A stretch of DNA of 64,000 bases. It comes from Trichaptum fuscoviolaceum (Eukaryota > Basidiomycota > Agaricomycetes > Hymenochaetales > Trichaptaceae). The stretch covers positions 3,641,424 through 3,705,423 of the forward strand of contig CAJSYZ010000001.1 of the NCBI GenBank assembly GCA_910574455.1, read 5' to 3'. Below the pieces are notes generated by a model. It was not told the origin of the DNA and made no database searches. It saw only the letters and a program-made list of their open reading frames with translations. Below, one piece after another: positions 49,961-61,377 of this stretch (positions are counted from its first letter, which is position 1; the number at the start of each line of letters is the position of its first letter). The translations under genes and the position numbers were made by a program.

Positions 49961-50607
49961 CAAACCAGGACCTACCGTAGAGGCTATCTTATTTTAGAAG
50001 ATAGTATGTACTTAGAAATAATCTCCCTCTCTATACAATGCATTATCAGTTTGTCGCTGATGGTGATTTCCATGACCATAATAATGTCATACTTAAATCG
50101 GAGGTACTTACTGGCATTGTGGTTATTTTCCAGTAAATGTTTGTTTTTCATATCCCTGTAAACCATTGTATTTATCTGCCAAGAGATAGGGGGGGGGGCG
50201 ATGAAGAAAAGCCTGCCTGCATAATCGCCTTGGAATTTGGATAACGCTGAGTTCCGGGTTTGGCAATCACCTCCGGGTATAATGGAGCAAATAGGAGCAA
50301 ACAAGCGACAGACTTCTCGGGGAATGGGGACGCTGGATTTTTATTTGCATAGGGACCCCTCAGACCCTCGTAGCCCGCCTCGAATATTCTGAACATTACC
50401 GCGCATACAATCCTCCGGCCTCAAGTCACTCTCACTGCTCTGTGGAATTTCACTTGGTACTCACCTTCTGTTATCATCCTCCTCCGTCTCTTTTCTCTAT
50501 CTTTGTGTTGCTATCGCAGGACAGTACTTGATGATGCTAACTACCTGGCGTATCGCAGGCTCAGTTAGCCGCATAGCGGCACGTTGGGACAAGACAAGAC
50601 ATTCACA
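49961..50607. promoter_or_regulatory. Promoter region of the AT-hook gene
   Basis: 647 bases between two plus-strand genes, with a run of about ten G at 50189-50198. No gene was recognised. Confidence 0.4.
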
Positions 50608-51885
50608 ATGAACCACAATGCCTATGTGTACTCACCAATGCACCCTCACCAAGGGCATATTCAACACTATCATGTCCCTGCACCAGTGACGCCGAGTCCT
50701 GCACCCCAGCAACAACAAGCGCAGGCACCACCCACAACTGTCGCACCGAGTGACACGTATAACAATCAGCAGGCTCCGCAGCCTGCTCAACCTCAAACTC
50801 CGCAGCAGCAAGCAAGTGGAAGCGGTTCAGGACCACATACACCTCTTGTTGCGCAGGGAGACTGGACGAAGAACTTGGTACACCTTGCGAAGACAGCGGA
50901 GCTAAAGTGAGTCTCATGTGTTTTACATGGTTCAGTGCTTGCTTTGCTAAAACAGTGTTCCGCTTGACTCAAATTAATTAGGAAACATGCCCTCACTCTT
51001 CAATTACATACGGCACACATCTTGTCTGCCCATGCAACCCTTGAGTCGAAGAACAAGGCTCTGCAAGACATAAAGGAACAGAAGAACCGGTAAGTCGTAC
51101 CTCTCTGACTCTCGCGTTTAACTCACCGTTTGGGAAGTCTGGAGAGTGAAAGGGCTCGGTTGCTGCAATGTTTGCGTGAGGTGGGTTCTGCTTAATCCTT
51201 CATTGACGATGCTGAGCTAAACTCCGACATAATGCTAGATTCACGAAGACCGAGATAAAGTAATATGGGTTTTCACCCTCAGTCTGGAAAAACCCTTACT
51301 CATTAACATGCATCTGACCTTCAGGCTGACCTTATGGAAGCACAAATTAACGAGGAGTGAGATTTAGTCAGATGACGAATGTAGAAGAATTGACCCAGAT
51401 TTCGTTTTTTATGTCCATGACCTACAGATGCACTGCTCTGAAGCAAAAGATACAGACAATCACGGATGGGGAATACTCAACTGCTAAACGGGAAGTTGAC
51501 GCCCTTCGCGCCGAGCTTGGGCAACCTCCCGTCCCCAGTTTGCAGCAAACTTTAGAAGAGAAAAGCTCAGCGTACGTCTTTTGTCCTGATGCTCCTCTCC
51601 TATTCTCTCTATTTACTCATTTCAACCATTGGTTGGCAATTTCAAAACAGTTATCTTAACGAACGCCGAATCAATGGAGCTTCTGAAGTCGTAGTTACCA
51701 CTCCCACGCTTACATCAACAGCAGGCGCAAAGCGAGCCGTTAGTGAGACAGCAGGGGGAACGATAATGATAGAGACACCGGGAAAACGTCCACGGGGAAG
51801 GCCGAAGGGGAGCAAGAATAAGAACAAGTCAGGTCCAGCGACTTCCGGCGCGGATTCGAATACGAATGGGACCAGTACTGCATGA
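50608..51885 (+). CDS. Coiled-coil protein with a C-terminal AT-hook, function unknown
   Basis: The first exon encodes a Gln/Pro/His-rich segment (MNHNAYVYSPMHPHQGHIQH, then poly-Gln/Pro) ending GDWTKNLVHLAKTAELK. Later short exons code a helical coiled-coil region (KHALTLQLHTAHILSAHATLE, QDIKEQKNRLESERARLLQC, LKQKIQTITDGEYSTAKREV). The last exon ends in an AT-hook, KRPRGRPKGSKNKNKSG, that would bind the minor groove of AT-rich DNA. There are about six exons, with very short introns and a tiny exon near 51222. It looks like a chromatin or transcription subunit, but I do not recognise the family. The start at 50608 is the first ATG in a long open frame. Confidence 0.65.
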
Positions 51886-54800
51886 GCCACCACGAAATTA
51901 CCACTCTGCCTATTCTGAAGTTAAGAAGCATAGTCTCTAAACATTTCATCTCCACCGCGAATGTCGAGCTACCCATTGTCCCTGCTTTCCTTCTTACATT
52001 CAAGACCGTTTCCGTAATATATTTTCATCCATTGCCGTCGCTATCGTCTACGTTTCTTGACTTCGCTGCCCAGGAATTCATGCTCAATTGCTTTCTGTGT
52101 TGCCTCTTGTTCTCATATCCTATGCCCGTAATATCTCATCCTAACCTCGACTCGTGCTATACCAATATCGTGTTATTTGTTGTAGGCTACTAGGTTGACA
52201 TTAAAAAAACCCAATGATGTCTCTAAAGCACATATTGTATCTCTTACATGTATCTGTGTTAGTTGCCACTATTGCTTCCAGTCTTCCGGAAAAGAGTCGA
52301 GTTTATCAATACGTAGGTTCTCTAGTGCAAACTTCAAAAGGTGAGTGCCTGAACTCCACGGATAATTGGGGTGAATGCTAGAGTAGACATCGAATCGAGC
52401 TCAAAGGAAAAAAAAATTACTCGAGATGTCTTCCACTCATTGATGCCCATGCGCCATACACAAACTCAGCAGTCTCGAGAATGTAATCCTAAATAATTCA
52501 AGTGGTAATGGCTGAATGTGATATCGCTTACCACTGCCTCGTCAAGCCAAAGATGTTGTCTCGTTCAAAAGCTAGATACCCCCCTCTTTTAATCAAGACA
52601 GTAATCAAGAGTCAACATGCAAGTGGATCAGGCATCAGCTGAGATAGTTCGCGAGATCCGCTCCATGGTATTTTGCAGCTCGATATCCCAGCAGCCCTTG
52701 AGTAATGTTCTCCTTGGCTTCGGTCATAACATACTTCCGGAGCCAGTGGTACCACTGGCAGTAGATCAGTAAGGCTCCCAGCGCGCAGTCAGAGCAGGCA
52801 GGGAATTGACGTCGCTAGAGCACGCGGGCGCCCATTCTAGCACTGGATACTAGTAGGCCCATTACTATTATCGCCAGTGCAATGCCAGTAATCTTGATGG
52901 ACCGGATGCAAAGGAGCTGCGCTTTTTCGATGAAATTCACTTGCGCTCCGTTCCCATCGTGGTGTCCAACGGGAGAGAAGGGGTGTCGGTGACTCCGTGT
53001 TTTTGCCGGCCTCTGGATCATGATTTTGGTAGTAGACTCGAGCGCACTGGTGATTTGTGGGCGCTGTTGAGTTTGAAAACTTGATAGAAGCCCTGATGAT
53101 GGTTTCGTGCCCACTGCGAGTGAACGAGCTGATAGGATCCGTTGGGCTTATGCATTTGAGGCAGCCAGCGCTAGCAATACCAGTTGTAGCTTGAAGGAAG
53201 TGTATGACTGGTCGTAAGTTGAAATTTGAGCATCGTAGACCTTGTACATTTCGCTTACTATCGAGATAGACAGGTTTGAGCCAGCTCTTTGAAAAAAGAT
53301 CGGTGTGTACCTCGGCGTACACGCCCGAAAATCACGCGTACCTTTGCCACGTACATCGCAACAGGACGCCCAGTACAAAATTGAGGCAAGACGCGCTTCG
53401 CTTCAGGACCTTTTGAAACTCTTGAACATGTTTCACTCAGGCTGTCGGAGGGCTGGATACTCGTACTAAGAAATCGCAAATTTATTTCGACTGGACGTCG
53501 GCGAGCTTAGACGAACCAAAAGATGTCAGATGGAAGTTGCACCACGTTCACAGTAGGGTTCAGCAGGTTCGCTAACTTGTAAGGGACAAATTGATATGTA
53601 CAGCGTCTACTAAGTAGGAAGGAAAGGGAAGGTGATCAGAGGGACCCCGACTGGTACTGGCAACGAAAATTAAGCGCTGAACAAATCCTCGGGAATTTCC
53701 GGACTGACCTACGATCTGATGACTTGAAGTCAGATTCTCTAATCATTACCCTCACTCTCATGCACTTTCAAGTTCTTTGGCAGTACTATTTACATTGCTG
53801 ATGCGACATCGGAAAGCGCTTTATCAAGCAGCTTCCTGGCACAGTGGAATCGAGCTTGCAGCTGAGACAACTGGCTTCTCCGATTTGCAGATCGACAAAG
53901 CCTAGTTTTAGCAGCTCCCCGCGTCTTGCTCTTGGGATTGTGCGGGCCTGCAGCTGAAGCTTGTATAAAGAACCTGCTTCTCTATGCCATCTAGTAACAT
54001 GTTTGGTACCTTGACGAGCATCTCTGTAGACCGTGTTACTCACCTCACAATAACTAAACTCAATGTGCTACGCACGTCGAGGGCTACCTTTCTTCTGGAA
54101 TTCTCAAGTCATACTCCCTCGAACCTCTTTGTCCACGGTCTGCACCCGCCAAACAAGCTCTTCGGTCGCTCAGCAGGGAACTCGATAAACAGGGACCAGG
54201 CTACTAAGTGAAGTGTACATTGGGCAAAGGTCGATTATAACCAGTACGTGTGATTGTTGGTTTAAAACTTATCATACCCTTATTCCTTTTCCTTCAAAGC
54301 TTGAGGTAACAGCTATTCGACTTCAAGCCGCGGGAGCTTCCGTTTCTCCCAATTCACTTGTCACTCGAAGGTGGCTGACATTTTTCATGGACAGACGCAA
54401 ATGGATTTGAGCTCGGTCTATCAGCAGTGCTTATTGGGACAAACTCCACTATTTCCCTTATGCGATGATGGGTGCATGCGTAGCTCCTGAAGACCGAGGC
54501 TTGGTTTACTTCTGTGCTTAGGCGTAGCACTCTTGGCCCATCCTACTCCTCCAGGTCTGACCTGCCTGCAAGTATAATGTGTTCGCCACAAGGAAGAAAA
54601 ATAGCCATAATTGAGCTTGAACCATTAGGGTACCTTTCTCATTGCATCTCCTGTCTCACCGTATTGACATCGTAAGCCAGAGGTCGTGGATAAAAGATAG
54701 GCTTATGCCACTTTACGACCCAGAAGGACTCAAGGTGTTGAAGTTCGGTCGCTCTTAGATCACACAGGCACACAAGACAGTTCCGGGTGGGTTTATCTAC

Positions 54801-54982
54801 CCATCCCGTAAAAAAAAAGATCGGTGAGGGTGTTTTCCCATCTCCCGACCAAAAAAAAAACTAAATCCCGTATCCCACTTGAAGGTCACTACACTGCATA
54901 TGGCCCCGTTAGCCTTGGAGGGATGACCGACTACCAAGTTTAGACCAACTGTGGTCTTGCTACCGTGAAAGCAGTGTCCGGT

Positions 54983-54999
54983 GCGAGGATCGGACTCGC
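54983..54999. repeat. Short hairpin resembling a tRNA T-arm
   Basis: GCGAG, 7-base loop, CTCGC. On the minus strand the loop reads TCCGATC, one base from a T-loop. No acceptor stem or anticodon arm was found, so it is not called a tRNA. Confidence 0.25.
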
Positions 55000-55051
55000 C
55001 CGACTGTGATCCTAGGTATCTAGTCGCCAGGTGTTGGTGTCGATGGCCCCG

Positions 55052-55212
55052 AGTGAAGAGTGCATGTGGCGGAGTCCGAGGAGTGGAAACGGCGTCACGA
55101 CTACGACACAACGAGGGCCATGCTGGCGGAGGCGCCTAGTGAAGAGTGCGTGTGGCGGAGTCCGAGGAGTGGAAACGGCGTCACGACTACGACACAACGG
55201 GGGCCATGCTGG
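55052..55212. repeat. Tandem repeat, two copies of an 86 bp unit
   Basis: The unit beginning AGTGAAGAGTGC at 55052 recurs at 55138 with two visible changes across 75 bases and then diverges. The unit length is not a multiple of three, so it is unlikely to encode a protein repeat. A TATA-like motif (CTTATATACCC) lies about 85 bases downstream, a layout seen in LTR promoters, but no matching second LTR was found. Confidence 0.7.
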
Positions 55213-55479
55213 AGCATGAGGCGGCGGTGGAAGTCGAGGGAGGTGGAGGTGAAAGGCCAAGAGGCGATGGGGCTTCGTTGCTCTGCTGTCCCCTCTTATA
55301 TACCCTTGGACTTTGCGTCGAACAAACAAACGCATTCGGGTTGTTGTTTTGTTTTGTTCTGGACGGTGTGGAGCTGGGTCGGTGGCAAGCCAATCACGGG
55401 CGTTCGAGGCTGGTCGAACGGTGCTTCTATCCAATCCAGTCGAAGGAGGCTGGGTGGAAGACCAGCCTCCCAAGGCTGA

Positions 55480-57370
55480 TTGGTTAGAGGGGCTCATCGG
55501 TGGATCCTTTGGAAAGGGGATCTCGGCGTACTATTATCCTCTAGCATCCCACTGGTCTGGAGGACGAAAACCAGTCGAAGGAGCGCAGGTGGCAGGCCAA
55601 TCACTGGAATTCGTCATCCTCGCAGAGTTGAGAAAGATGCATCGCGAATCGAAATCTCTGGAGAAGATGAATTTCTCCCTGAAGCCGAAGCACAGCGGGC
55701 GTTCAATTGTAAGGTGCTTCATTCTACAATGTATTCTTTCACTCACTTGGATGCACACACACACTATCTAATAGAGATTGCTATATAGCCGCGGCGTGCG
55801 GACCTGGCTAAACGAGCTCGGTATCACCCCAGGGGGGAGAACTTCAATGCATCGGAGGTTAGGATTGACTCCCGGACAGCCTTTGATACACCTCCTATCT
55901 CCGCATCATACCGTGAGGCAGTGACACCCTTCATTATGATCTTGCGTTCAGAACGTTCTCACCTCAATCAGTTCATCGCCCAGAAGCATTGGCATTCCAT
56001 CTGTCTCAAGGAAAATCTTACTATGTGATTACAGCGTCAGATTTGGAGTGAGTCACCGTGTATTTGAACATCTGCAGGAGCTGATTGGCCGTCCACTTCG
56101 CCTGGATGTATTGTTCTGTTTGCATCATTGGCAGTGTAGTATATCTCCTTTGTCAATGGCACGCTTAGCGCCTGATCGCATTTGCATTCAGCGTCTGATA
56201 CGCTCCCCGCATCACGATCAAATGATCTGCGCTATAGGATCTCAAATCCGTGAGTGCACCCGACGTACGTATATCTACAGGAAGAAGAATGCTATACCGA
56301 TGCAAAGATTTACCGTAGTGCACGGACTCCGAAATCAGAACTCTGCCAACCTCCTGAGTGCCAGCTTCAAGTTGAATGAGCGTCAAAGCTGCCACTAGCA
56401 GTGTGTCAACCTTACGCAAGCACTGTTCTCAACCTCCCAGTTCAACCCGGTCTCCTACTGGAAAAGTGATGCTTATGTATCTGGATATCAGATAACCCGA
56501 TATACTAATAAAAAACATATTATCGACGTTTCTCCAGACTCGTTGATCATGTGGTGGTTCATGAAAAAAACCGAACATGACGAAGACAAAGAGTCCGCGG
56601 CTACTGAAAGTCTCTGGCAAAATCGCCAATATCTGCTTGCGCCATCCCACTTTATCGAGTCTTCTCCGTCTCTTGTTTCGCAGCTCTTCGGGAGCAGTAA
56701 GTCTTACAGGCTAGCGAATAGCGATGAGTGCGACCGCACACATTCTTTTCGTAGTTTCCTGGTAAGCATCTCTCCTTTTTCTAAATGAGTTCGGATCACC
56801 CTTATGTACAAGACAAAGTATACTCTTCGCAGTGGAAAATCTGGATTCGGCTCGTGCCCGAACGTCGTGCAAAATCCCGGACGCCCGTGACGTGCTAAAT
56901 TGTGGCTGACGCTGGTATTCGTCTGCGGTCGGTCGGGCGGTCATAAGAACTCTTTTAGACGGGGAGAAGAGAAAAACCAAGTCTTTAGACTTTGGATTTG
57001 GAGTAACGTCCTTCTGGATCTAATTACCTATCGCAGGACGGCCCTTCGTTGGCAAGACTCCCAACCCGGGACGCCGTCGCGAATTCCATGTTTTGAGAGA
57101 TTGCCATCAAGTGAGTGTAAGATGGGTCAACCGGTCTGGCCGAAGGTCTCTCCTCCTTGACAATTCATCCGTCATGGTCACGGTGTTCATACGTCTCTAT
57201 CGACCCGAGCGTTGACGTTCTGCGTTCTTTCGTGCACGGGCGCTATGGAGTCGGAGGGCAGCCTTGTGAGGACGGGAAACCTGCGCCTGATAGGAGAACG
57301 TATAGCACGCACACCATAACCATCGAGTCTCTTAACGCTTCCGCCAAGCTTATTTTAGAGTTATGACCTC
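55480..57370 (+). pseudogene. Unidentified coding-like stretch with frame breaks
   Basis: A segment at about 55789-56020 is open in one frame (KRARYHPRGENF, then SASYREAVTPFIMI). From about 56000 to 56788 another frame is open except for a single TAG at 56396-56398 (VFEHLQELIGRPLRLDVLFC, then FNPVSYWKSDAYVSGYQ). The join between the two needs a frame change. The second TAG could be removed by an 84-86 base intron with a weak donor near 56313. I recognise no domain. It may be a decayed gene, a gene with unusual introns, or a transposon remnant. Ends are approximate. Confidence 0.3.
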
Positions 57371-58519
57371 TTCGGGGTCTTCCCTTCTTCAAGTTCTGAC
57401 CTTGACTGGTTTCCTCGACATCCCAGCACTATACATAGCACGGAGATGAGAAAGGACGAGTCTGGACCCTGCCCCTCTTCCCTCTAACAAACAAGCTTAT
57501 CTTCTGGACAGGTTCTGGAAGCGGGCTATGTCTCAGAAGAGATACGAACATTGTTAGCTTTTGGCTTTTTAGGGTGGTTTTCTGCTCGATATCGGTCCCC
57601 AAATCTTATGTTATGGGGAATCAATAGTAAAATTATCAATCAATATATTCTCGTGTTCATAACAAGTCCGAGAGTCGTGCGTCCATGCGTCCATCTAATC
57701 TGCCTAATACGTGATGAACCTTGGGTGATTATCATGTCGTCTGTGGGGCGACTTACAGTACACATTTCTACTAATGACTGCAATGACGTCATAGAGCTTT
57801 AAGCTATTTTTGGATTGAATACAACTCAGGTACCCCACTCTGGTGCAGAGTACACTCTCACTCCAAGCCAATACACCACCCATCATCACGCCATCCTCAC
57901 AGCATTTGTGGAGTTGCACAGATTTCGAGAAGATCGCAAGTGATCAAAATGCGTGCAGTGAGGTCAGGTCTTGTGGAAGGAGAAAGTTTAAGTTGTCAAT
58001 GACGGCCATCCGCACCCGAGACCGAGCTCACTTTCGCTCGTGGATATCCAGGAGGACTCGAATTGAAGTAGGTGGAGGTTCCGGGGGCAAGTAATGCTCA
58101 ATTGATGATATGCACTCGGGAAAAGCGCTGCAGCTAATCATTGCCCACGAAAAGGTCGGAGACGATCTCTACGTTTGACAGAGAGAATTCAGAGATGCTC
58201 CGAAAATCTAAGCTGCATTGACGAACTGTGAAGATGATTTGACCCTCAATACTTGATGCACAGGCGGACGTCCGTCGGCCACGCACCCGACTCAACGGTC
58301 TCCCTGCTGTAAATTTAAAAATGTTCTCATGTTGTTCCTACCTGATTTATACTGTGTATGCAGTGTGATCATTGAGTGGACTCGAATCAGTTCAACTTGA
58401 ACCCAAGATCGGTATACAGATATGGAATTTGGAATTGTCTGAATATGCCAGTAACCATTTGTAGGTCCAGGTGTGTCCAATACGGTCCACCTACAATTGC
58501 TTGCCACCAAGATCGAGTG

Positions 58520-58527
58520 CGCTGCAC
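58520..58527. repeat. Target-site duplication, left copy
   Basis: CGCTGCAC directly abuts the left end of the MITE and is repeated exactly at 59205-59212. Confidence 0.88.
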
Positions 58528-59204
58528 TATAGTCCTCAATGGGTCGGGCTGACCCTCATTGGCCCGGGGTCGGCCTTGACCCGACCCCGTGGGCCGGGTC
58601 AGTAAAGGGCCGGGTCATGGAAGGTCAAGGGTGGGCCGGGTCGGGGGTCAGGCAATGTAGAGAAACACCTGACCCTCTGTGACCCGGGTCGACCCGACCC
58701 GACCCCTGACCCTTAATAATACCTATTTCGGTAGTTAACAGTAAACTTTTAACTAAACTTAGGCCAGAAAGGGCGACTAAGTTAACTTCTGTAATAGTAT
58801 CTGTTTTTACTTACTTAAAACCGCTTTATATTGGTAATATACCGGTCAAAAAGGTAGCATGGGTCTTTTAAGCACCGTGAGAAATCAATGAAAGTAAAAG
58901 TCGGTGCTTCATATCTCTTCACAGACTGTATCTAATAAAGTGTTATTGACATATGCAAATATTTAGCTGTTATAGTACTTAAAAATCATCATATTATAAT
59001 GATATTTATGCTTGCTACATTTAATAGGACCGACCCGGGGCCGACCCTTGGTTGACCTTGACCCGACCCCCAATGACCCGACCCGGAGGGTCAAAGAGGG
59101 TCAGGGTCAGGGTCGGGCACTTACCTCAAAATGCTGACCCGGCCGGGTCGGGGGTCAGCCAAAAGATGCCCTGACCCGGCCCGGCCCGGCCTTTGAGGAC
59201 TATA
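58528..59204. mobile_element. Non-autonomous hAT-type MITE, 677 bp
   Basis: The ends are perfect 12 bp inverted repeats: TATAGTCCTCAA at 58528 and TTGAGGACTATA ending at 59204. An 8 bp direct repeat CGCTGCAC flanks both ends; 8 bp duplications are the mark of hAT transposases. The subterminal parts (58540-58710 and 59030-59190) are packed with GGGTCGGG and TGACCC motifs in both orientations, which could serve as transposase binding sites, and the core (58720-59020) is AT-rich. No transposase frame is present, so movement would need an enzyme in trans. Perfect ends and perfect target duplication suggest a fairly recent insertion. Confidence 0.88.
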
Positions 59205-59212
59205 CGCTGCAC
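59205..59212. repeat. Target-site duplication, right copy
   Basis: CGCTGCAC, identical to 58520-58527. Confidence 0.88.
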
Positions 59213-60042
59213 AGATCTTATTTTTCACTCTGATAACGCTTGACTCTACGCTGGATGGAATGTATATGGGCGGCGAGCGCTTTTCCGTCCTCGCAACAGT
59301 CGTTTTGCTCACGGTGCCTGTGCAAGAGTCAAACCCGGCCGGCCACGCCCCCTTTCTCTCTGATATATTGCAGTTCGTAGAACCTGAGGATGAATGGGCT
59401 GTCAGGAAGGCATGTAGATTAGATTTCTGCAGGCGTGATAAATTGCTTGGACGGCGTATAGATGCAGGCGCTGGGAGCGCGTACTAGTAGACTCGGAACA
59501 GCGGCGTGGGTCTGAGACTCTGAGCACTACATACGCACGACGGATCGCACGAGCGCACGGTGTCGGTCGTGGTGGAGCAGACGGAGAAGGCAGGCACGCA
59601 GGAGGACAGCCAGTCCCAGATTGTAGTCGAGCTGATCATCCGGCAGACGCGTCCAGCACGAGCAATGATCAGCGCCGAGCTACAAGTGCCTTCCTCGAGC
59701 ACGGGCCAGCGGACTGAACTCTCATCAGTCTTCCGCTCCAAGGCACTGATGCCGGAGGACACGAAATTAAGGTGCGCACTCGCCCTCGTGAGTTCGTATC
59801 ACATTCAAGGAATTGTACCTGATCCACTATAGTTTGTTACAACTCAAGCTTTCATACGATCTTCTTTTCGAAAATGCACTCGACCATGGCATTGAGAGTC
59901 AATGGCAGTTTGAGCTAAAGATTAAGCTTCGAGTAATACTCGCCGCGTAATTGATGACCTAACTGGGAGGTAAGCTCTGACTCTCTGAAGTCCAGAGTCC
60001 GATTCACTCAACGTACATGCTAGTGTACAGTTAGAATGCATA

Positions 60043-60064
60043 GCATACATACATACATACATGT
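60043..60064. repeat. CATA microsatellite
   Basis: About five CATA units in a row. Confidence 0.7.
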
Positions 60065-60094
60065 AGGTTAGTCTAAGCTTCGTTAACACCTAGC

Positions 60095-60199
60095 ATGGCT
60101 CCACCACAGGAAGGCGATAGCGATGTGTACATCAGACGCACACCGCCCCCGACCGGAGGCGGTGAGGAAGATGCACTTCAAGTTGAAGGTGGGGATTAG
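60095..60199 (+). CDS. Possible 34-residue acidic small protein
   Basis: ATG at 60095 opens MAPPQEGDSDVYIRRTPPPT and ends LQVEGGD before TAG. Composition looks protein-like (acidic, Gly/Pro-rich), but there is no family match, no intron and no second line of support. It could be a chance ORF or the first exon of something lost. Confidence 0.2.
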   Translation: MAPPQEGDSDVYIRRTPPPTGGGEEDALQVEGGD

Positions 60200-61326
60200 G
60201 CCCGGGCTTGGTGACCCGCGCCGACGCCGGAGTCCGAGTCATCCGGCCGAAGCTATTACTACATATAGTAGTATGTAGTAGGTAAGCTTACTACTACAAT
60301 AAGCAACTGTACTGGTGCTCGGATCGAATTACCGAACGGGTCCGCACACTCACTGCCACGGAAAGCACGTTGCAGGATCCTGCCAATCGTTGAACCTCCT
60401 CCTTTCTTTTCTCTTTTGCTCGTTGACTCAGACTTAGACTCAGACTCAAACTCCTCGTGCCCGTCCGCCCGTGCTTCTGAAATTCCGCTGCATCGTACCA
60501 CTGAATCTCTCAAACGCGGTCGCGCAATCAAAGCGAAGAAGAAAAAAAAAGTCAAGTCTCCTGCATTCAGTATCTTCCTCGGGACCGTGACTGTCCCCGG
60601 AGTCCCTCACAGCATCACTGGCACTGTGGCAGGCAGCCTCGTGGATCTACAGAAATGAAAAAAAAAAAAAACTCACGAAGAGCTCAGCAGGAACGAAAAG
60701 GGAACACAAAAACCTGTGCCAGCGCGCCTGGGCCGCGCACAGAGAGAAATTCCACCAATATACGACATACATAATGTACATACGTATAGAAAAAACGTGC
60801 GCGAGGCATGAACTTGGAATCCGTACGTGCGGGTCATGAAACGTACGATCACTTAATCTCGTTCTTTCCTTTATCTCACGACCGAGGAGTCGATGCGGGT
60901 CGCAGTCACGATGATATTCCTAGTAAGTATATATATATGTGTGTACACAGTCACGGTAGCGCGCAGATGCACAGCCTGAGCCGCCACTGGCATTGAAAAA
61001 AGTGTACTACCGTGACGCTTTTCGGGGGACGGCATACCATGGCCATGGCCATCAATATATCCATTTACACTGGCAGTGTACTCAGAACGGAGTACAATCA
61101 GCGACGCATTCTCAGTCCAGTCAATCAACTTCAACTTCGATCTGGATCCAGTGCCAGTGGCCAGTGGCCAGTGCCAGTGCCGGCGCGGGTAACCATATAG
61201 ATCTCCCAGCATCAAATGATCAATCCGCCGGGGCCCTCCCAGTGCTCGCAGCGAAGAGTCAAGACCGAGGACGACGGTCCCTGCATCCAGCGGGCTGATT
61301 CGCCGCACATTCTGTCCTTCAAGCAT

Positions 61327-61377
61327 GTACAAGGACAAGGACTTGATTGTACAAGGACAAGGATTTGATTGTACAAG
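61327..61377. repeat. Tandem repeat, 22 bp unit, 2.3 copies
   Basis: Units at 61327-61348 and 61349-61370 start GTACAAGGACAAGGA and differ at one base; a third partial unit ends at 61377. Confidence 0.8.

Larger units (their letters stand above)
51886..58519. other. Gene-poor region, unidentified open stretches
   Basis: 6.6 kb with no recognised intact gene. Notable parts: an open minus-strand frame ending in a hydrophobic helix (53114-52815, KITGIALAIIVMGLLVSS), a palindromic hairpin at 54983-54999, an 86 bp tandem repeat at 55052-55212, a TATA-like motif near 55297, and a long coding-like stretch 55480-57370 with frame breaks. None could be named. Confidence 0.4.

Noticed and set aside
52815..53114. 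Minus-strand frame ending in a membrane-like helix
   Set aside because: The helix is suggestive, but no signal peptide or consistent upstream exon was found, so it is only mentioned in the gap description.
54880..55030. Possible tRNA or SINE on the minus strand
   Set aside because: Only a T-arm-like hairpin is present; no acceptor stem, no D or anticodon arm, and A/B box spacing is wrong.
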